Assembly: GCA_023213195.1 (NCBI GenBank)
Contig: CP096135.1
Location: 2,166,842 to 2,230,841 of the forward strand
Origin: Sphingobacteriales bacterium JAD_PAG50586_3
Lineage (GTDB): Bacteria > Bacteroidota > Bacteroidia > CAMBQF01
DNA: 64,000 nucleotides
Reading direction: 5' to 3'
Shown: one piece after another, positions 48,010 through 58,200 of the stretch
Layout: each line of letters starts with the position of its first letter
Position numbering within the stretch: the first letter of the stretch is position 1
Notes under the pieces: model-generated
Databases searched by the model: none
Seen by the model: only the letters and a program-made list of their open reading frames with translations
Told to the model about the DNA's origin: nothing
Position numbers and translations under genes: made by a program

Positions 48010-48776
48010 TTAAATGCAAAAATATAATGGGCACGAAGACGATAAAACTTCTTCGTTAACAATCATATAATGTCCATTAGTATATTTAACTGTAAATACA
48101 TAATAGAAAATATCCGACTTGTAAATTAATAACTCGTTATTTGCTGGTAATCCTAATTTTTTAGCAATTAAATCAGAATTAATATTTACACTTTCAACAC
48201 ATTGCTTATCTATTGGGCGTTGAGATTTTATGGGGGATATTTTATTGCTATCGTCTAATTTATCAGCATAATAATACGTTTTCATAAACTGTGTTATAAA
48301 AGAAATATCTTGATCATACTGATTATGATAAAGCTTTATTTTTGATAGCACTAGATTAAATTCATCTTTAAAGTATTTATTAGGTTCGAATTTATTTGCC
48401 CGCTCTAAATAAAAAACTGTTTTAAAGTTCTTATTATAGATATACAAAAGCCTTGTTGGATAGCACAAATGATAGATGCGCCATTCTTCTATGGTTAATG
48501 AGTCAAATTGGCAATATGTTATTTTGCTAATTGGCGAGTAGGCTCTGTAATTTTGTTTTTTATTTGCTTCTTTTTATCTTCAAGATAAGTGCCGGGTATA
48601 TATAAGTCTTTATGTGATTTTTTATATTCAATTATTAAGCTATCAAACTCCTGCTCGTGTTGCGCTTTAGAGATAGAATCCCATTCATGTTTAGTATATT
48701 TCTTTGCCCCTGTTTTAGGGTTATTACAAGCAAATAGAAATACAATACCCAATAAGTAAAGCAGTTGTTTCAGCAT
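48010..48776 (-). CDS. Lipoprotein of unknown function (one frameshift)
   Basis: About 255 residues after joining. Start MLKQLLYLLGIVFLFAC at 48776 gives a lipobox. Charged helical region (KKYTKHEWDSISKAQHEQEF, KKSHKDLYIPGTYLEDKKK), a single-base change near 48533 joins KITEPT to SPISKITYCQFDSLTIEEWRIY, and the C-terminal part ends YTNGHYMIVNEEVLSSSCP. No recognised family. It is convergent with the SemiSWEET gene (2-nt gap). Confidence 0.7.
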
Positions 48777-48815
48777 AGGTTTGAAACGGTGTTTCATATC
48801 AAATGTTACCCAATA

Positions 48816-48840
48816 GAAAAGCCCCTTTCGGGGCTTTGTA
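48816..48840 (-). terminator. Terminator of the T9SS subtilase gene
   Basis: AAAAGCCCC TTTC GGGGCTTT with flanking A/T runs, between the subtilase stop (48870) and the lipoprotein start (48776). Confidence 0.85.
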
Positions 48841-48869
48841 TTTTTAGTTTTTCACTTTTATCTTTTAGT

Positions 48870-51698
48870 TTACTTCACTATCACCTTGCGTACTTCACGT
48901 CCGCCGGTGCTATCAATGCTTAGCATATACATGCCTGCTGATAAGCCAGTAGTATCAAACGTATAAAGCGATTTGCCTGCGCTCTGTGTAGTGCTTTGGG
49001 TAGCAACTACGCGGCCTGTCATATCTACTAACGACAGTTTGATACAGCTATTGTTTTTAGCATTAATGCTTACAAATAACTGTCCGCTAACCGGGTTAGG
49101 GTAGGTATAAACATCGTAGGCTTTATTAGCTAATTCGTTTATAGCTGTAGGTGCATTGTCGTATTTAATTTGGGCAGCGGCAGCGCTGGCTTTAAGGTCG
49201 TCTAAATCTTCGCCTGCAATAAGGGCAAAAGCAACAACTGCGGTATCGTTAGGTGCAATGCTAAATGGTCCGGTAGATACTACATCAATAACATCATTAC
49301 CTGAACCTGCAAGGCCTGCGCCTTCGCGCGGGGTAGAAAGGCTGGTATATTTCTCGTTGGTGTCAAAACCATCAATAAGGTTTAGGCCGCCGTTACCACC
49401 GTCTACGTTGTCAACATCGTACACGTTGGCAACACCCGGGCTTAGTAGTTTTACTGCTGCATATAATCCTGCATTTTCTGTGCTGAAAGAATAGCCCATT
49501 CGGGTTGAAACATCGTAACCCGAACGGTTTTGGTTATAATCCATAATATCCCAATCGGTAAAAATACCGGCGTATAAGTCATTAAGCGCCTGCCCCGATG
49601 TGTTGATGATACGGTATTTAACCATTACATATTTACGGTCGTTTTGGGTAGTCCAAGCGTAGGCATGGTGTACAATTTTAAGGCCTTGTACAGGAGAGCC
49701 TGCATTATCATTAAATATACCAAACACATCAAATTCTGATGTTTGCGCGGGCACAACACGCACTACATTTTGCTGCGACTGAAAGTCAACATCAGAAGTA
49801 CCGCCGGTAACACCCCTAACAATATCAGACACCGCGCTTGGCGAAGTGCCAATCATAAGGCCACCTTCGTACATCAATGTTTCGCTGCCTTGGTAGGTAA
49901 AGCCTAAGCCATTGGCCTGCCCATCGTTGTTATACCCAATGCGGCCTTTGCTGGTAATGGTAGTAGCCACATCGTTAATAGCAATGTTTATATAGTCAAC
50001 ATTAAATACTATTGGTAGGTATTGGGTAGCGGTGTAAGCACCATCAGTGTAAGTAAATTTAAGCGTAACTGTTTGGTTAAGCGGGCAGTTTGGTTGCACT
50101 ACCAGTTTAAACGGCTCGTTATTATTGTTTGCTGTACCCATGGTAGCAACAGCGCCTAAAGTAGCGGTTGGTTGTATTACCGAAACAAATACCGATGTGG
50201 TAGACAGCGTAACGGTAAGGTTAGTAGTAGGAGCAAGGTAATTAATGTACACTCCGCGTATAGATACGGTATCGCCAATAACAAAAGCATTGTCGTTGCC
50301 ATCGGTCATGGTGTTAGACGTCATAACTATTGATGGGGAAGCGTTTTCTGTTAACGCACGGAAGAGGTTAATACGGCCTGTGCCCAGCTTGTTTGCCCAA
50401 AACTGGTTGCCCGATGTGTTATCAATAAAATCGGCAGTAACGCGCAATTTTTCGCCGGTTTGCAAAGCGTTGTAAGCGGGGAATTGAGAACGGACAACCG
50501 CAGCAGCACCGGCAGTTACCGGCGATGCCATTGAAGTTCCGCTTGAGCTTAAATAAGTGCCGCTCTCCCATGTAGATAGTACACCATCGCCGGGGGCGCA
50601 AACATCAATATTATACCCAAAGTTAGAGAAGCTAGATTTACGGTCGATATTGTTGGTAGACGCCACGTTTAGCACATAGTTATACGATGCGGGGTAGAAT
50701 AAATCTTCAGAAGCATCGTTACCCGCAGCGGCTACTACAAGGGCATCTTTATTAATGGTTGCATATTCTATAACATCTTGCCCGGCACCGCCGCCAAAGC
50801 TACTGCCCCAAGAGCAGTTAATTACTTTGCAGCCATGGTCGGCAGCGTAGGTTATGCCTTCGTAAGCTACGGTTAATGCACCTGTGCCGTCGGCAATTTT
50901 AATAGGAAGAAATTTGCATTTAAAGCCAACACCTGCCACACCTGTGTTGTTGTTGGTAGCGGCTGCGGCAAGGCCTGTAACGTGTATGCCATGGCCTGCA
51001 CCACCGGGTGTAGCCGGGTTATTATCGTTTTGGCCTAAATCCCAACCAACAAAATTGTCAATATACCCATCGTTATCATCGTCAACCCCATTTATAGGGT
51101 CGGCAAGGTTTTTCTTAACCTGTGGTTGCAGGTCGGGGTGTGTTGGGTCTGTACCGGTATCGGTAATGCCTACAACCACGTTGGTATCGCCTTGCGATAC
51201 ATCCCATGCCTGTAAAGCTTTTATCTTACCTAAGTGGTATTGGGTACCCGATTGTGGGTCGTTAGGTGTAAAGCCTTCTTTGGGTATATAATGCGGTTCG
51301 GCATACTGAAAAAGGCCTGTTTTTAAAAAGCGGTTTATGGCTGCTTCTAAACCTACATTGCCGGTATAATGTACTTCGTATATAAGGGTAAGGTCGGCAT
51401 ACTTGCGGCCATAAACATCATGCGTAGTTTCTGGCGCTTTGGCATACGGAAATTTACGGAATACCTTATCTGCACCAATTTGCTGCATAATAGCTGTAGC
51501 GTTTGGGTGGGTAATGGTACTGCCGTTGCCGTAGGCTCTGTACTCAGGCTTTAGCTTAAGTACAATGTGGTTTGCTATAAAATCGGCCGATGTTATTTTG
51601 GCGGGCATTTTAAAGGTATTTCCAACAGAACTTTGGGCGTAACCTTGTAATGATAAAGCCACAGCTATAGCTACGGCATAGAATTTAACTACTTTCAT
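48870..51698 (-). CDS. T9SS-secreted subtilisin-family serine protease
   Basis: 942 residues, intact. Signal peptide (…VALSLQGYAQ), a propeptide-like region about 30-150, then an S8 catalytic domain with Asp180 (VVGITDTGTDPTHPDL), His236 (GHGIHVTGLAAA), oxyanion Asn327 (AAAGND) and Ser389 (SGTSMASPVTAG), so the triad is complete. About 460-850 is a beta-rich region, and the last ~80 residues are a type A T9SS sorting domain (YTYPNPVSGQLFVSIN ... GMYMLSIDSTGGREVRKVIVK). A secreted or surface-attached protease. One of the few long genes here with no frameshift. Confidence 0.95.
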   Translation of the reverse strand: MKVVKFYAVAIAVALSLQGYAQSSVGNTFKMPAKITSADFIANHIVLKLKPEYRAYGNGSTITHPNATAIMQQIGADKVFRKFPYAKAPETTHDVYGRKYADLTLIYEVHYTGNVGLEAAINRFLKTGLFQYAEPHYIPKEGFTPNDPQSGTQYHLGKIKALQAWDVSQGDTNVVVGITDTGTDPTHPDLQPQVKKNLADPINGVDDDNDGYIDNFVGWDLGQNDNNPATPGGAGHGIHVTGLAAAATNNNTGVAGVGFKCKFLPIKIADGTGALTVAYEGITYAADHGCKVINCSWGSSFGGGAGQDVIEYATINKDALVVAAAGNDASEDLFYPASYNYVLNVASTNNIDRKSSFSNFGYNIDVCAPGDGVLSTWESGTYLSSSGTSMASPVTAGAAAVVRSQFPAYNALQTGEKLRVTADFIDNTSGNQFWANKLGTGRINLFRALTENASPSIVMTSNTMTDGNDNAFVIGDTVSIRGVYINYLAPTTNLTVTLSTTSVFVSVIQPTATLGAVATMGTANNNNEPFKLVVQPNCPLNQTVTLKFTYTDGAYTATQYLPIVFNVDYINIAINDVATTITSKGRIGYNNDGQANGLGFTYQGSETLMYEGGLMIGTSPSAVSDIVRGVTGGTSDVDFQSQQNVVRVVPAQTSEFDVFGIFNDNAGSPVQGLKIVHHAYAWTTQNDRKYVMVKYRIINTSGQALNDLYAGIFTDWDIMDYNQNRSGYDVSTRMGYSFSTENAGLYAAVKLLSPGVANVYDVDNVDGGNGGLNLIDGFDTNEKYTSLSTPREGAGLAGSGNDVIDVVSTGPFSIAPNDTAVVAFALIAGEDLDDLKASAAAAQIKYDNAPTAINELANKAYDVYTYPNPVSGQLFVSINAKNNSCIKLSLVDMTGRVVATQSTTQSAGKSLYTFDTTGLSAGMYMLSIDSTGGREVRKVIVK

Positions 51699-51748
51699 TT
51701 ATGCGAGTATAATAAATGCAATATATTAAACAATAGGCAAAAAAACTG

Positions 51749-52862
51749 TTAAGCGAAGATATGGTCAGGGTGCGGTAAAGTACCAAACTTTTCCAGTGCC
51801 GCAAAGTGAGATTTTAGCGCCTTGCTAAAATGTTCCTGCTCTAGGTAAGGTATGCCAAACTCTTCTGCTGTTTGCTTAACAATGGGGGCAATTTCAGGAT
51901 AATGCACATGGCATATACGTGGAAACAAATGGTGCTCTACCTGAAAGTTTAACCCGCCAACATACCACGAAAGCACCTTGTTATTGCGTGAAAAATTAAC
52001 GGTAGTGTTCAGCTGGTGTATAGCCCAATCGTTTTCTATAACGCCCTCTTCATTGGGTAATGGGTGGCTGGTTTCTTCTACCGTGTGCGCTAGTTGAAAC
52101 ACCAGACTAAGGATAATACCGGCGGTATAATGCATTAAAAAGAAACCTACAAACACTTGCCAAAATGGTATTGCAAAGAATAGGGTAGGCACTACCAGCA
52201 TAACAAACATGTAGGTAAGTTTAAGCAATATAAGGCGTGTTAACAGCGATGCGTTTTCTTTACGGCTATTTGGGTTTACGCCGTTGCGGGTAAATTGCGC
52301 GTATTGAATATAATCTTTAAAAAGTATCCAGTAAAAAGTCATTAAGCCATAAAACATAAAGGCGTATACAGGCTGAAATTTATGGAACCATTTAACTTTG
52401 GTATGCGGAGAAAATTTAAGTACCAAACGGTCGGCAATATCCTCATCCATACCCGATATGTTAGTGTAGGTGTGGTGCAGTATGTTGTGTTGCAGTTTCC
52501 AGTTATGTACCATAGGCCGCCACAAATATTAAGGCTGTGGCCTACGGCCATGTTTACGTATTTATTGTCAGAATAGGCGCCGTGGTTTGCATCGTGCATC
52601 ACACTCATGCCAATACCGGCAAGGCAAATACCCATCAGTGTCCATAAAAGCAGGGCAGCCCAAAATGGGGGCGTAAGGGCAAGTAAAAGTACAAAGGGGG
52701 TTATGTAGCCTGTTAGCATTACAATGGTTTTAAAAACCATTGTTGCGTTGGCGTGCTTCGAGATTTTTTCTCTTCAAAGTAGGCGTCTACGCGCTTTTTC
52801 AGAATGTTAAAGAATTGTGTTTTGTCTTTTGCAACAAACTTTACTTTGCCTTTTACTTTCAT
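51749..52862 (-). CDS. Membrane fatty-acid desaturase (two frameshifts)
   Basis: About 370 residues after joining. Diiron membrane enzyme introducing a double bond into acyl lipids. Histidine boxes are HDANHGAYS, HNILHHTYTN and QVEHHLFPRICH, with helices between (LLALTPPFWAALLLWTLMGICLAGIG; LVVPTLFFAIPFWQVFVGFF). QxxHH rather than HxxHH in box 3 is typical of front-end (delta-5/6-like) desaturases, although no cytochrome b5 domain is present. Start MKVKGKVKFVAKDK at 52862. T6 at 52764-52769 and GG at 52515-52516 each lack one base, joining ...FEEKK to ISKHANATMVFK and LNICGG to MVHNWKLQHN. Confidence 0.88.
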
Positions 52863-53027
52863 TGGTAATGGTATGCGTAATAGATATTATTTATCGCAGC
52901 TAAGATAGTTAAATATGGTGGCAAAAAAGTGGCTAGTATTATATATTTATCAGATACTGATTTATATCATAAAATCGGCTGGTTTGTTTGAAGTTGTAGT
53001 GTTTTTAATAGGCAATAGTTAAACAAT

Positions 53028-53058
53028 AAAAGCCCGGCTATGGGCCGGACTTTTTATA
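53028..53058 (-). terminator. Terminator of the T9SS hydrolase gene
   Basis: AAAGCCCGGC and GCCGGACTTT arms with A/T runs either side, 25 bases after the stop at 53083. Confidence 0.8.
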
Positions 53059-53082
53059 TACTGAAAAGGTTTTAGCGGTTAT

Positions 53083-54550
53083 TTACCGTATAAATTTACT
53101 CCAAAGGCCGCTACCTAAATTACTCCATACCACATACATGCCCGCTGGTAATGTAGAAATATCTATAGTAAAATTAGCGGTGTTAATGTCTTGTTGGGCT
53201 TTAACCATTTTACCTGTTGATGAGTAGATATATACATCAAAGTAGTTACCAGTGTAGTTATTTACCTGGCCCATTAATTTGCCTTCCTGGTAGTTGTTGC
53301 CAATGGTCCACCCTTGCGATGTGTAGGGTTGGTTGCTAAGGCCAACGCTGGCGTTGCAAAATGTAGCCAAAGAGTCAAACCAAAATTTTGTAAGCACAAT
53401 GCTGGGTTGGGCGCATTCAAAGTGGCTTAGGGTCTCGCTTCTGTTTATCTTCTGCACTTGCTGGGCTCCTTGGGTAGTCATCCAGTTGTAGGCTACAGAT
53501 GCGTTTAGTGGGTTTACTTCCTCGTCAGATGTGCAATAGTTTAAGCGCATAGGGCTGGTAGGTACCCATTTATATACATTGTTATCTTTAAGCGCTACGC
53601 GAAAAGGGTGCAAACTATCAGCAAAAAATTCAGCAGAGTAGGCACTGTCAATAATTTCGCGCGGTACGTTTGGCATAGCGTTATTTACAGCATCCATGTA
53701 ATACTCTCCACTAAGTAATGGTGGAAGGGTAACATCATACGGCGATTTTAAAATATCGCTCCAGTTGGTATAAAGGGCATCGCCATAAGCCTCGTGGTAA
53801 CCTTTTATAAGGTAGGGTAGATAGCCTGGTTGAGAATAAGGTTCAAAAGATGCAACAAAATCAAACTGCGCGCCGCTCATATCATACGCACCGCTCATAG
53901 GTGCCGATGCTGTTACGGTAAACTCCGTAGGAAAATCTTCTTGTATGGTTTTGTGGGTAGCCATAGCAGCGTGGCCGCCTTGTGAGTAGCCCATTAAAAA
54001 CAGCTCACCGTTAAGGTTAACATCATTATCTGCTGATAAGTCTTTGCAAACCCTTATAAGGTCTATAGTGGCTGATGCTTCTGTTTTAGCGTGTTGGTAT
54101 GGGTGAAAAACAGGGCTGTAGCCCATACCTAAATAATCGGGCATTACAGCAGCGTAACCGGTTGCAGCAGATACTACCCCTAAAAACCACTCGCCACTAA
54201 GGTTAGAAAAGCAATCGCTCTTTTTTAGCTGCGTGCCATGGTCATAGCTGATTATAGGTACACCGCAGGTATCGCCTGTTGGTAAAATTACAAGGCCCGA
54301 TGCCGATGTTAGTGTATCGCCTGCGGCTGCAGGGGTACGATAGATTATGCGGTAAACATCAACCTCATAGCTAAGTACAAATAAGGCACCGGGAATACCG
54401 TTGGCTGTTAGTGTAGAGTCTATTTGGCTAATGTTAAAATGCCTAAGTAGCTCTGCTGTGTACTGTGGGGTTGTTTGGCTTTTGGCCTTAGTTAGAAAAT
54501 AGCATGGCAGCAAATAGCAATGCCGATAGTTTAGTAAATACGTGTTTCAT
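53083..54550 (-). CDS. T9SS-secreted alpha/beta hydrolase (secretory lipase-like) (one frameshift)
   Basis: About 488 residues after joining. Start MKHVFTKLSALLFAAMLFS at 54550 is a signal peptide. TT at 54492-54493 is one base too long, which separates it from KAKSQTTPQYTAELLRHF. GLVILPTGDTCGVPIISYDHG, YAAVMPDYLGMGYSP and FLMGYSQGGHAAMATH (nucleophile Ser in GYSQGG) fit the secretory lipase-type alpha/beta hydrolases. It ends in a T9SS type A-like domain (FDVYIYSSTGKMVKAQQ ... STLPAGMYVVW). Probably hydrolyses lipids or esters outside the cell. Confidence 0.85.
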
Positions 54551-54632
54551 CGATTTGAGCGAAAATTTAGTAAAAAGTAAATATCGCTAATAATATTTAT
54601 AATCCTATTATAATAGACTTAGAATGATGAAC

Positions 54633-55793
54633 CTATATTTTAGCAAAAGCCTGCTCCAAATCGGCTATCAAAACATCAGCATCTTCAAGGCCTACATAAA
54701 AGCGTATCATGTTCCATTTAATGTAGGGGTTATCATAGCTTTGCGATGATAGCAGCGAGCAGCTGGGGAATATAAGCGACTCGTGCCCGCCCCACGAACA
54801 GGCCATTAAAAAGCGTTGCAGGCTGTTGCAAAACGTTTCTACCTGCTCCATACTTTCTACGTTTAATAGTATAGAGAACATACCCCCGCAGCCCTTCATT
54901 TGTTTCTTAGCCAACTCATATTGAGGGAAGCTCTTTGAGAAGGGAAAGAACATTTGCTTAACCTTTGGGTGGTTTTCTAAATACTCTACAACTACCTGGG
55001 TAGTGGTGTTAGAACGTTCCAGGCGGATAGGCAACGTACGCAACCCGCGTATCATAAGCCATGCATCGTGTGGAGAGATGATAGAACCATACGTCATAAG
55101 CTCCGAAGCAAACAGCCTGCCTATCATTTCTTTAGAACCGCAAAGCACACCGGCTACAATATCGCTATGGCCGTTAAGGTATTTAGTAGCCGAGTGTATG
55201 GTAATATCTATGCCCATTTTTATGGGTTGCTGATACAGCGGGGTTGTATAGCTATTATCCATTATGGTTACTATATTATGCTTTTTTGCTATGGTAGCAA
55301 CGGCTTCAATATCTTGCAGTTCAAAGGTTAGCGAGTTTGGGCTCTCTAAAAAGAACAGCTTGGTATTAGGCTTAATGGCGCGGGCATAATTCTCCGGGTC
55401 GGTGCCATCTATCATGGTGGTTTCTACCCCGTAATTAACCAGTATGTTGTTAAACAACTTGTTTGTCCAGCTATAAGGTTTGTTAACACAAACGGCATGG
55501 TCGCCCGCTTTTAAGTTGCCCATTATAGCAATGGCACATGCCGCACTTCCGCTGCTGGTTACCAAGGCATCATCTGCCCCTTCTAACGCCGCCAGCTTTT
55601 TGCGGAGTATGGCTACCGTAGGGTTATAACCACGCGTATAAAAGGGCTCTTCAAACTCATGTTGTAACGTATGGCGCATATCGGCCACCGTTTTAGATGT
55701 AAAGTTGCTGCTTTGTATTATTGGCGGCGATACTGCGTTAAAGTATTGGTCGCGCTCCTCGCCCAGGTGGTTAATTATGTACGATAAATCCAT
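54633..55793 (-). CDS. Cys/Met-metabolism PLP enzyme (cystathionine beta-lyase / gamma-synthase group)
   Basis: 386 residues from the ATG at 55793 (an in-frame TTG just before is less likely). Fold-type I. PLP lysine in HSATKYLNGHSD (about Lys204), active-site motifs SSGSAACAIAIM, NSYTTPLYQQP and YTRGYNPT. The group includes cystathionine gamma-synthase, beta-lyase, gamma-lyase and methionine gamma-lyase, which cannot be told apart by eye. With cbs at 14492 it would allow sulfur transfer between cysteine and homocysteine. TATATTTG five bases before the ATG suggests a leaderless mRNA. Confidence 0.92.
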   Translation of the reverse strand: MDLSYIINHLGEERDQYFNAVSPPIIQSSNFTSKTVADMRHTLQHEFEEPFYTRGYNPTVAILRKKLAALEGADDALVTSSGSAACAIAIMGNLKAGDHAVCVNKPYSWTNKLFNNILVNYGVETTMIDGTDPENYARAIKPNTKLFFLESPNSLTFELQDIEAVATIAKKHNIVTIMDNSYTTPLYQQPIKMGIDITIHSATKYLNGHSDIVAGVLCGSKEMIGRLFASELMTYGSIISPHDAWLMIRGLRTLPIRLERSNTTTQVVVEYLENHPKVKQMFFPFSKSFPQYELAKKQMKGCGGMFSILLNVESMEQVETFCNSLQRFLMACSWGGHESLIFPSCSLLSSQSYDNPYIKWNMIRFYVGLEDADVLIADLEQAFAKI

Positions 55794-55798
55794 CAAGG

Positions 55799-55806
55799 CA
55801 AATATA
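55799..55806 (-). promoter_or_regulatory. TATATTTG -7 element 5 nt before the Cys/Met-metabolism gene
   Basis: Perfect -7 box on the minus strand; CCTTG then ATG follows. No clear -33. Confidence 0.5.
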
Positions 55807-55887
55807 GCAAACCAATGGCTGTAATTGTCGAGGCCCTCTCCAAATTACAGAAGAAGGCCCCGGGGTCTTTATTCGAATAAAGTATCT

Positions 55888-56475
55888 TTAGTTACCTAGC
55901 GGTATAATCACTTCCGGATTAGCATAATAACTTAGCTCGTCCAACTGAGTATCTATCAATAAGTTCCATCGGTTTTGCCCTTCCTCGTCTATACTGTGCT
56001 CGCTTTGGTCGTCATACAAGTCTTGGTATGCATTATGTTCAGCCACAATAGTGTTATATATGGCATTGTATTTTACCTTAAAATTTTGCGGGGTAATATT
56101 TGCTTCTGTTAACTGCTTGCGCATTTTACGGGCAAACAACTCACTAATGTCAAAGTGCCTTTGCTCGTGGTTAAGAATATGGTCTGTAATACAATCGTGG
56201 CGCACCCAAGAGTTGGCTTGGTTAAATGTAGCCCTAACAGTAATTTTACCACCCTTTTGGCTGTATTCGCAGCTGGTGCTAATACCAATGTTAGATTGTG
56301 CCGCGTGGTTACCCGCTACCAAATCTCTTACCTGGAATAATTGCCAATCTAGGCTATTATTTTCATCCCAAAATATTTTAGTTTGTTTAGCCGGGGTAGG
56401 GTAGGGGTAGCTAAAGCTTAGCAGCAACAGGGGTAACAGCATAACCATCGCCCGCAATAAAAAGCGCATTTTCAT
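55888..56475 (-). CDS. DUF922-like putative secreted zinc protease
   Basis: 195 residues, intact. Signal peptide (LLRAMVMLLPLLLLSFSYPYP), then a domain with HILNHEQRHFDISELFARKM, where HEQRH is an HExxH zinc-binding motif placed as in DUF922 proteins. ISTSCEYSQKGGKITVRATF and WLRHD-like SWVRHDCITDH also fit. The family is predicted to be proteolytic, but no substrate is known. No close operon partner. Confidence 0.85.
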   Translation of the reverse strand: MKMRFLLRAMVMLLPLLLLSFSYPYPTPAKQTKIFWDENNSLDWQLFQVRDLVAGNHAAQSNIGISTSCEYSQKGGKITVRATFNQANSWVRHDCITDHILNHEQRHFDISELFARKMRKQLTEANITPQNFKVKYNAIYNTIVAEHNAYQDLYDDQSEHSIDEEGQNRWNLLIDTQLDELSYYANPEVIIPLGN

Positions 56476-56626
56476 TATTGATACAGTTGATTGAGAAAAG
56501 GTGCTGCATAAGTAATTTATATTGAATGCTTATATGCAAAACCCCTGCCAATAGTTACGGTTACAACTAAATTTTAATTGGGTGATTTGTATGGCATTAG
56601 CTTTACTGATAAAGGATTTTTTTGTC

Positions 56627-56654
56627 CCCCTCTAAGAGGGGTTGCCCATAGGGC
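56627..56654. repeat. Paired-hairpin intergenic repeat, copy F
   Basis: CCCCTCT a AGAGGGG (56627-56641) then GCCC ATA GGGC (56644-56654) and GGGTGTGTTTTT. Confidence 0.75.
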
Positions 56655-56838
56655 GGGTGTGTTTTTGTTGTAACAGCCTTCAACCCCCTACAGCATGTAG
56701 CTAATACTATCATTTTCATAATTTTTTAAGCCCTCACTTCAAGGGGAGGGTTGGGAGGGGTCTATTCCTTACAGCATGTCCCAAAGGGATGCCTTTGGCA
56801 TAAATATTTGCACACGTTTTGAGCCAAGTAATTTTGTC

Positions 56839-56865
56839 CCCCTCACGGAGGGGTGCCCAAAGGGC
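56839..56865. repeat. Paired-hairpin intergenic repeat, copy G
   Basis: CCCCTC acg GAGGGG (56839-56853) then GCCC AAA GGGC (56855-56865) and a G-run. Confidence 0.75.
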
Positions 56866-57124
56866 GGGGGAGGTATTTCTTTTGGCATAGTTTAATTTTT
56901 CAGGTTAATTAAGAGGGGCTAAACCCCGCATGGCTGTAAATATTTGCACACGTTTTGAGCCATTGTTTTTAAGTAGGTTAATCATTTCAATTTTTAGTTC
57001 ACTACAAAGATACAACCCCCAACCGCCCTTTGTCAAGTTTCTCCCCTCTCATTATGGAGAGGGGGCTGGGGGTGAGGCTCAACCCCAACCCCAACCACCC
57101 CTTTGTCAACAGCAAATTTTCAGC

Positions 57125-57158
57125 AAAACAAAAAGGGCCGCAGCAAAAGCTACAGCCC
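57125..57158 (-). terminator. Terminator of the cold-shock gene
   Basis: On the minus strand GGGCTGTAGC, loop TTTT, GCTGCGGCCC (two G-U pairs), then TTTTTGTTTT. Confidence 0.75.
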
Positions 57159-57185
57159 ATTGGTATTGGTTAATTGATAGTATGG

Positions 57186-57371
57186 TTATGCTAAACGCAC
57201 GTTTACCGCGTTAAGGCCTTTATCACCTTCTTTAACATCAAAAGTTACGTTGTCGTTTTCGCGGATTTGTTCGGTAAGTTGTGATACGTGAACAAAAATA
57301 TCCTGGTTGTTAGATTTGATAAAGCCGAAGCCTTTAGATTCGTTAAAAAATTTTACAGTACCTGTTTGCAT
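57186..57371 (-). CDS. Cold-shock domain protein
   Basis: 61 residues, the CspA-type single OB fold that binds single-stranded RNA and melts structure. GTVKFFNESKGFGFI contains RNP1 (KGFGFI) and DIFVHVSQL contains RNP2. Slightly shorter than E. coli CspA, as usual in Bacteroidota. It is flanked by its own terminator, so it is monocistronic. Confidence 0.95.
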   Translation of the reverse strand: MQTGTVKFFNESKGFGFIKSNNQDIFVHVSQLTEQIRENDNVTFDVKEGDKGLNAVNVRLA

Positions 57372-57464
57372 GATAATGATTGTTTATGTGATTAATTGTA
57401 GGTTGGAAACCACATCAAATTATACTTGGTTCAAATATTTTTTAAAAATCGGGTAAATTGCGCC

Positions 57465-57821
57465 ATGGCATACTCTGAAAGTTTAGCTAACCGAATACGC
57501 GAAACCCTGGTAGACATAGCCGATGTTAGAGAAAAGAATATGATGGGCGGGCTTACCTTTATGGTAAATGAGAAAATGTGTGTAGGCATTTTTAAAGGCG
57601 AGCTGATGTGCCGTATAGACCCGGCCTTGGTTAACCAGGTTGTAGAGAAAACCGGCTGCCGGGTTATGACAATGGCCGGGCGCAGCATGAAAGGGTATGT
57701 GTTGGTTGACGAAACTGGCATACGTACTCCCAATGAACTTGCATACTGGATAAGTCTTTGCCTTGATTTTAATAAGTATGCTAAACAATCTAAAAAAGAA
57801 AGTAAAACGCGGTATGGATAA
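57465..57821 (+). CDS. TfoX N-terminal domain protein
   Basis: 118 residues from MAYSESLANRIRETL (57465). MMGGLTFMVNEKMCVGIFKGELMCRI is characteristic of the TfoX N-terminal domain. Stand-alone TfoX-N proteins are common in Bacteroidota and their role is unclear; no link to competence genes is visible here. It ends 25 nt before the small CHU_C-like gene, so the two may be cotranscribed. Confidence 0.9.
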   Translation: MAYSESLANRIRETLVDIADVREKNMMGGLTFMVNEKMCVGIFKGELMCRIDPALVNQVVEKTGCRVMTMAGRSMKGYVLVDETGIRTPNELAYWISLCLDFNKYAKQSKKESKTRYG

Positions 57822-57846
57822 TAACGCTTTACAACATCTATAAACC

Positions 57847-58178
57847 ATGAAGTTACTCTTAGTTACCCTATTATTATGGTGCGCCACCCCTGCCGATGAA
57901 GAGTGTGCCCTGCTAGCCCCCAACATTATTACAGCCAATTGCGATGGTGTTAATTGCTTTAAAATAACTACTAATTGTGCTTTTGAAGAATACACCCTTA
58001 CTGTATACAACCGCTGGGGGGAAAAATGGCAGAGGTTGAAGCGGATGATTTAGATATGATAAATAAATTTGCAAATGGGCTATTAACAGATGATAAATAC
58101 CCCGGAGGTAGCTATTTGTTTTCTGCTAAAGCCAATGGCTACAGCGGCTCTGTAGAAAAAAATGGATGGTTAATTTAA
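57847..58178 (+). CDS. Mini-protein made of a signal peptide plus a CHU_C-like domain (one frameshift)
   Basis: About 110 residues after joining. MKLLLVTLLLWCATPA is signal-like, then nearly everything resembles a T9SS type B (CHU_C) sorting domain: LAPNIITANCDGVNCFKI parallels the usual VPNVFTPNGDGVND-F-I, YTLTVYNRWGEK is the core motif, and GGSYLFSAKANGYSG the end. One more A in 58022-58026 is needed to read past EK to MAEVEADDLDM. There is no passenger domain, and the Asp/Asn positions of the type B motif are partly changed (NCDGVNC), so it may be a relic or a small cargo of its own. Confidence 0.65.
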
Positions 58179-58200
58179 TTAAATAGGGCATGTAAAGCAT

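Larger units (their letters stand above)
56476..57124. other. Repeat-rich intergenic region
   Basis: No credible gene. Contains paired-hairpin copies at 56627-56654 and 56839-56865, two partial copies (56745-56760 and 57044-57075), the CTACAGCATGTAG palindrome at 56692-56705, and the CCAAAGG/CCTTTGG palindrome copy at 56770-56802 shared with 2517-2550. The string AATATTTGCACACGTTTTGAGCCA occurs twice (about 56803 and 56938). Confidence 0.8.
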
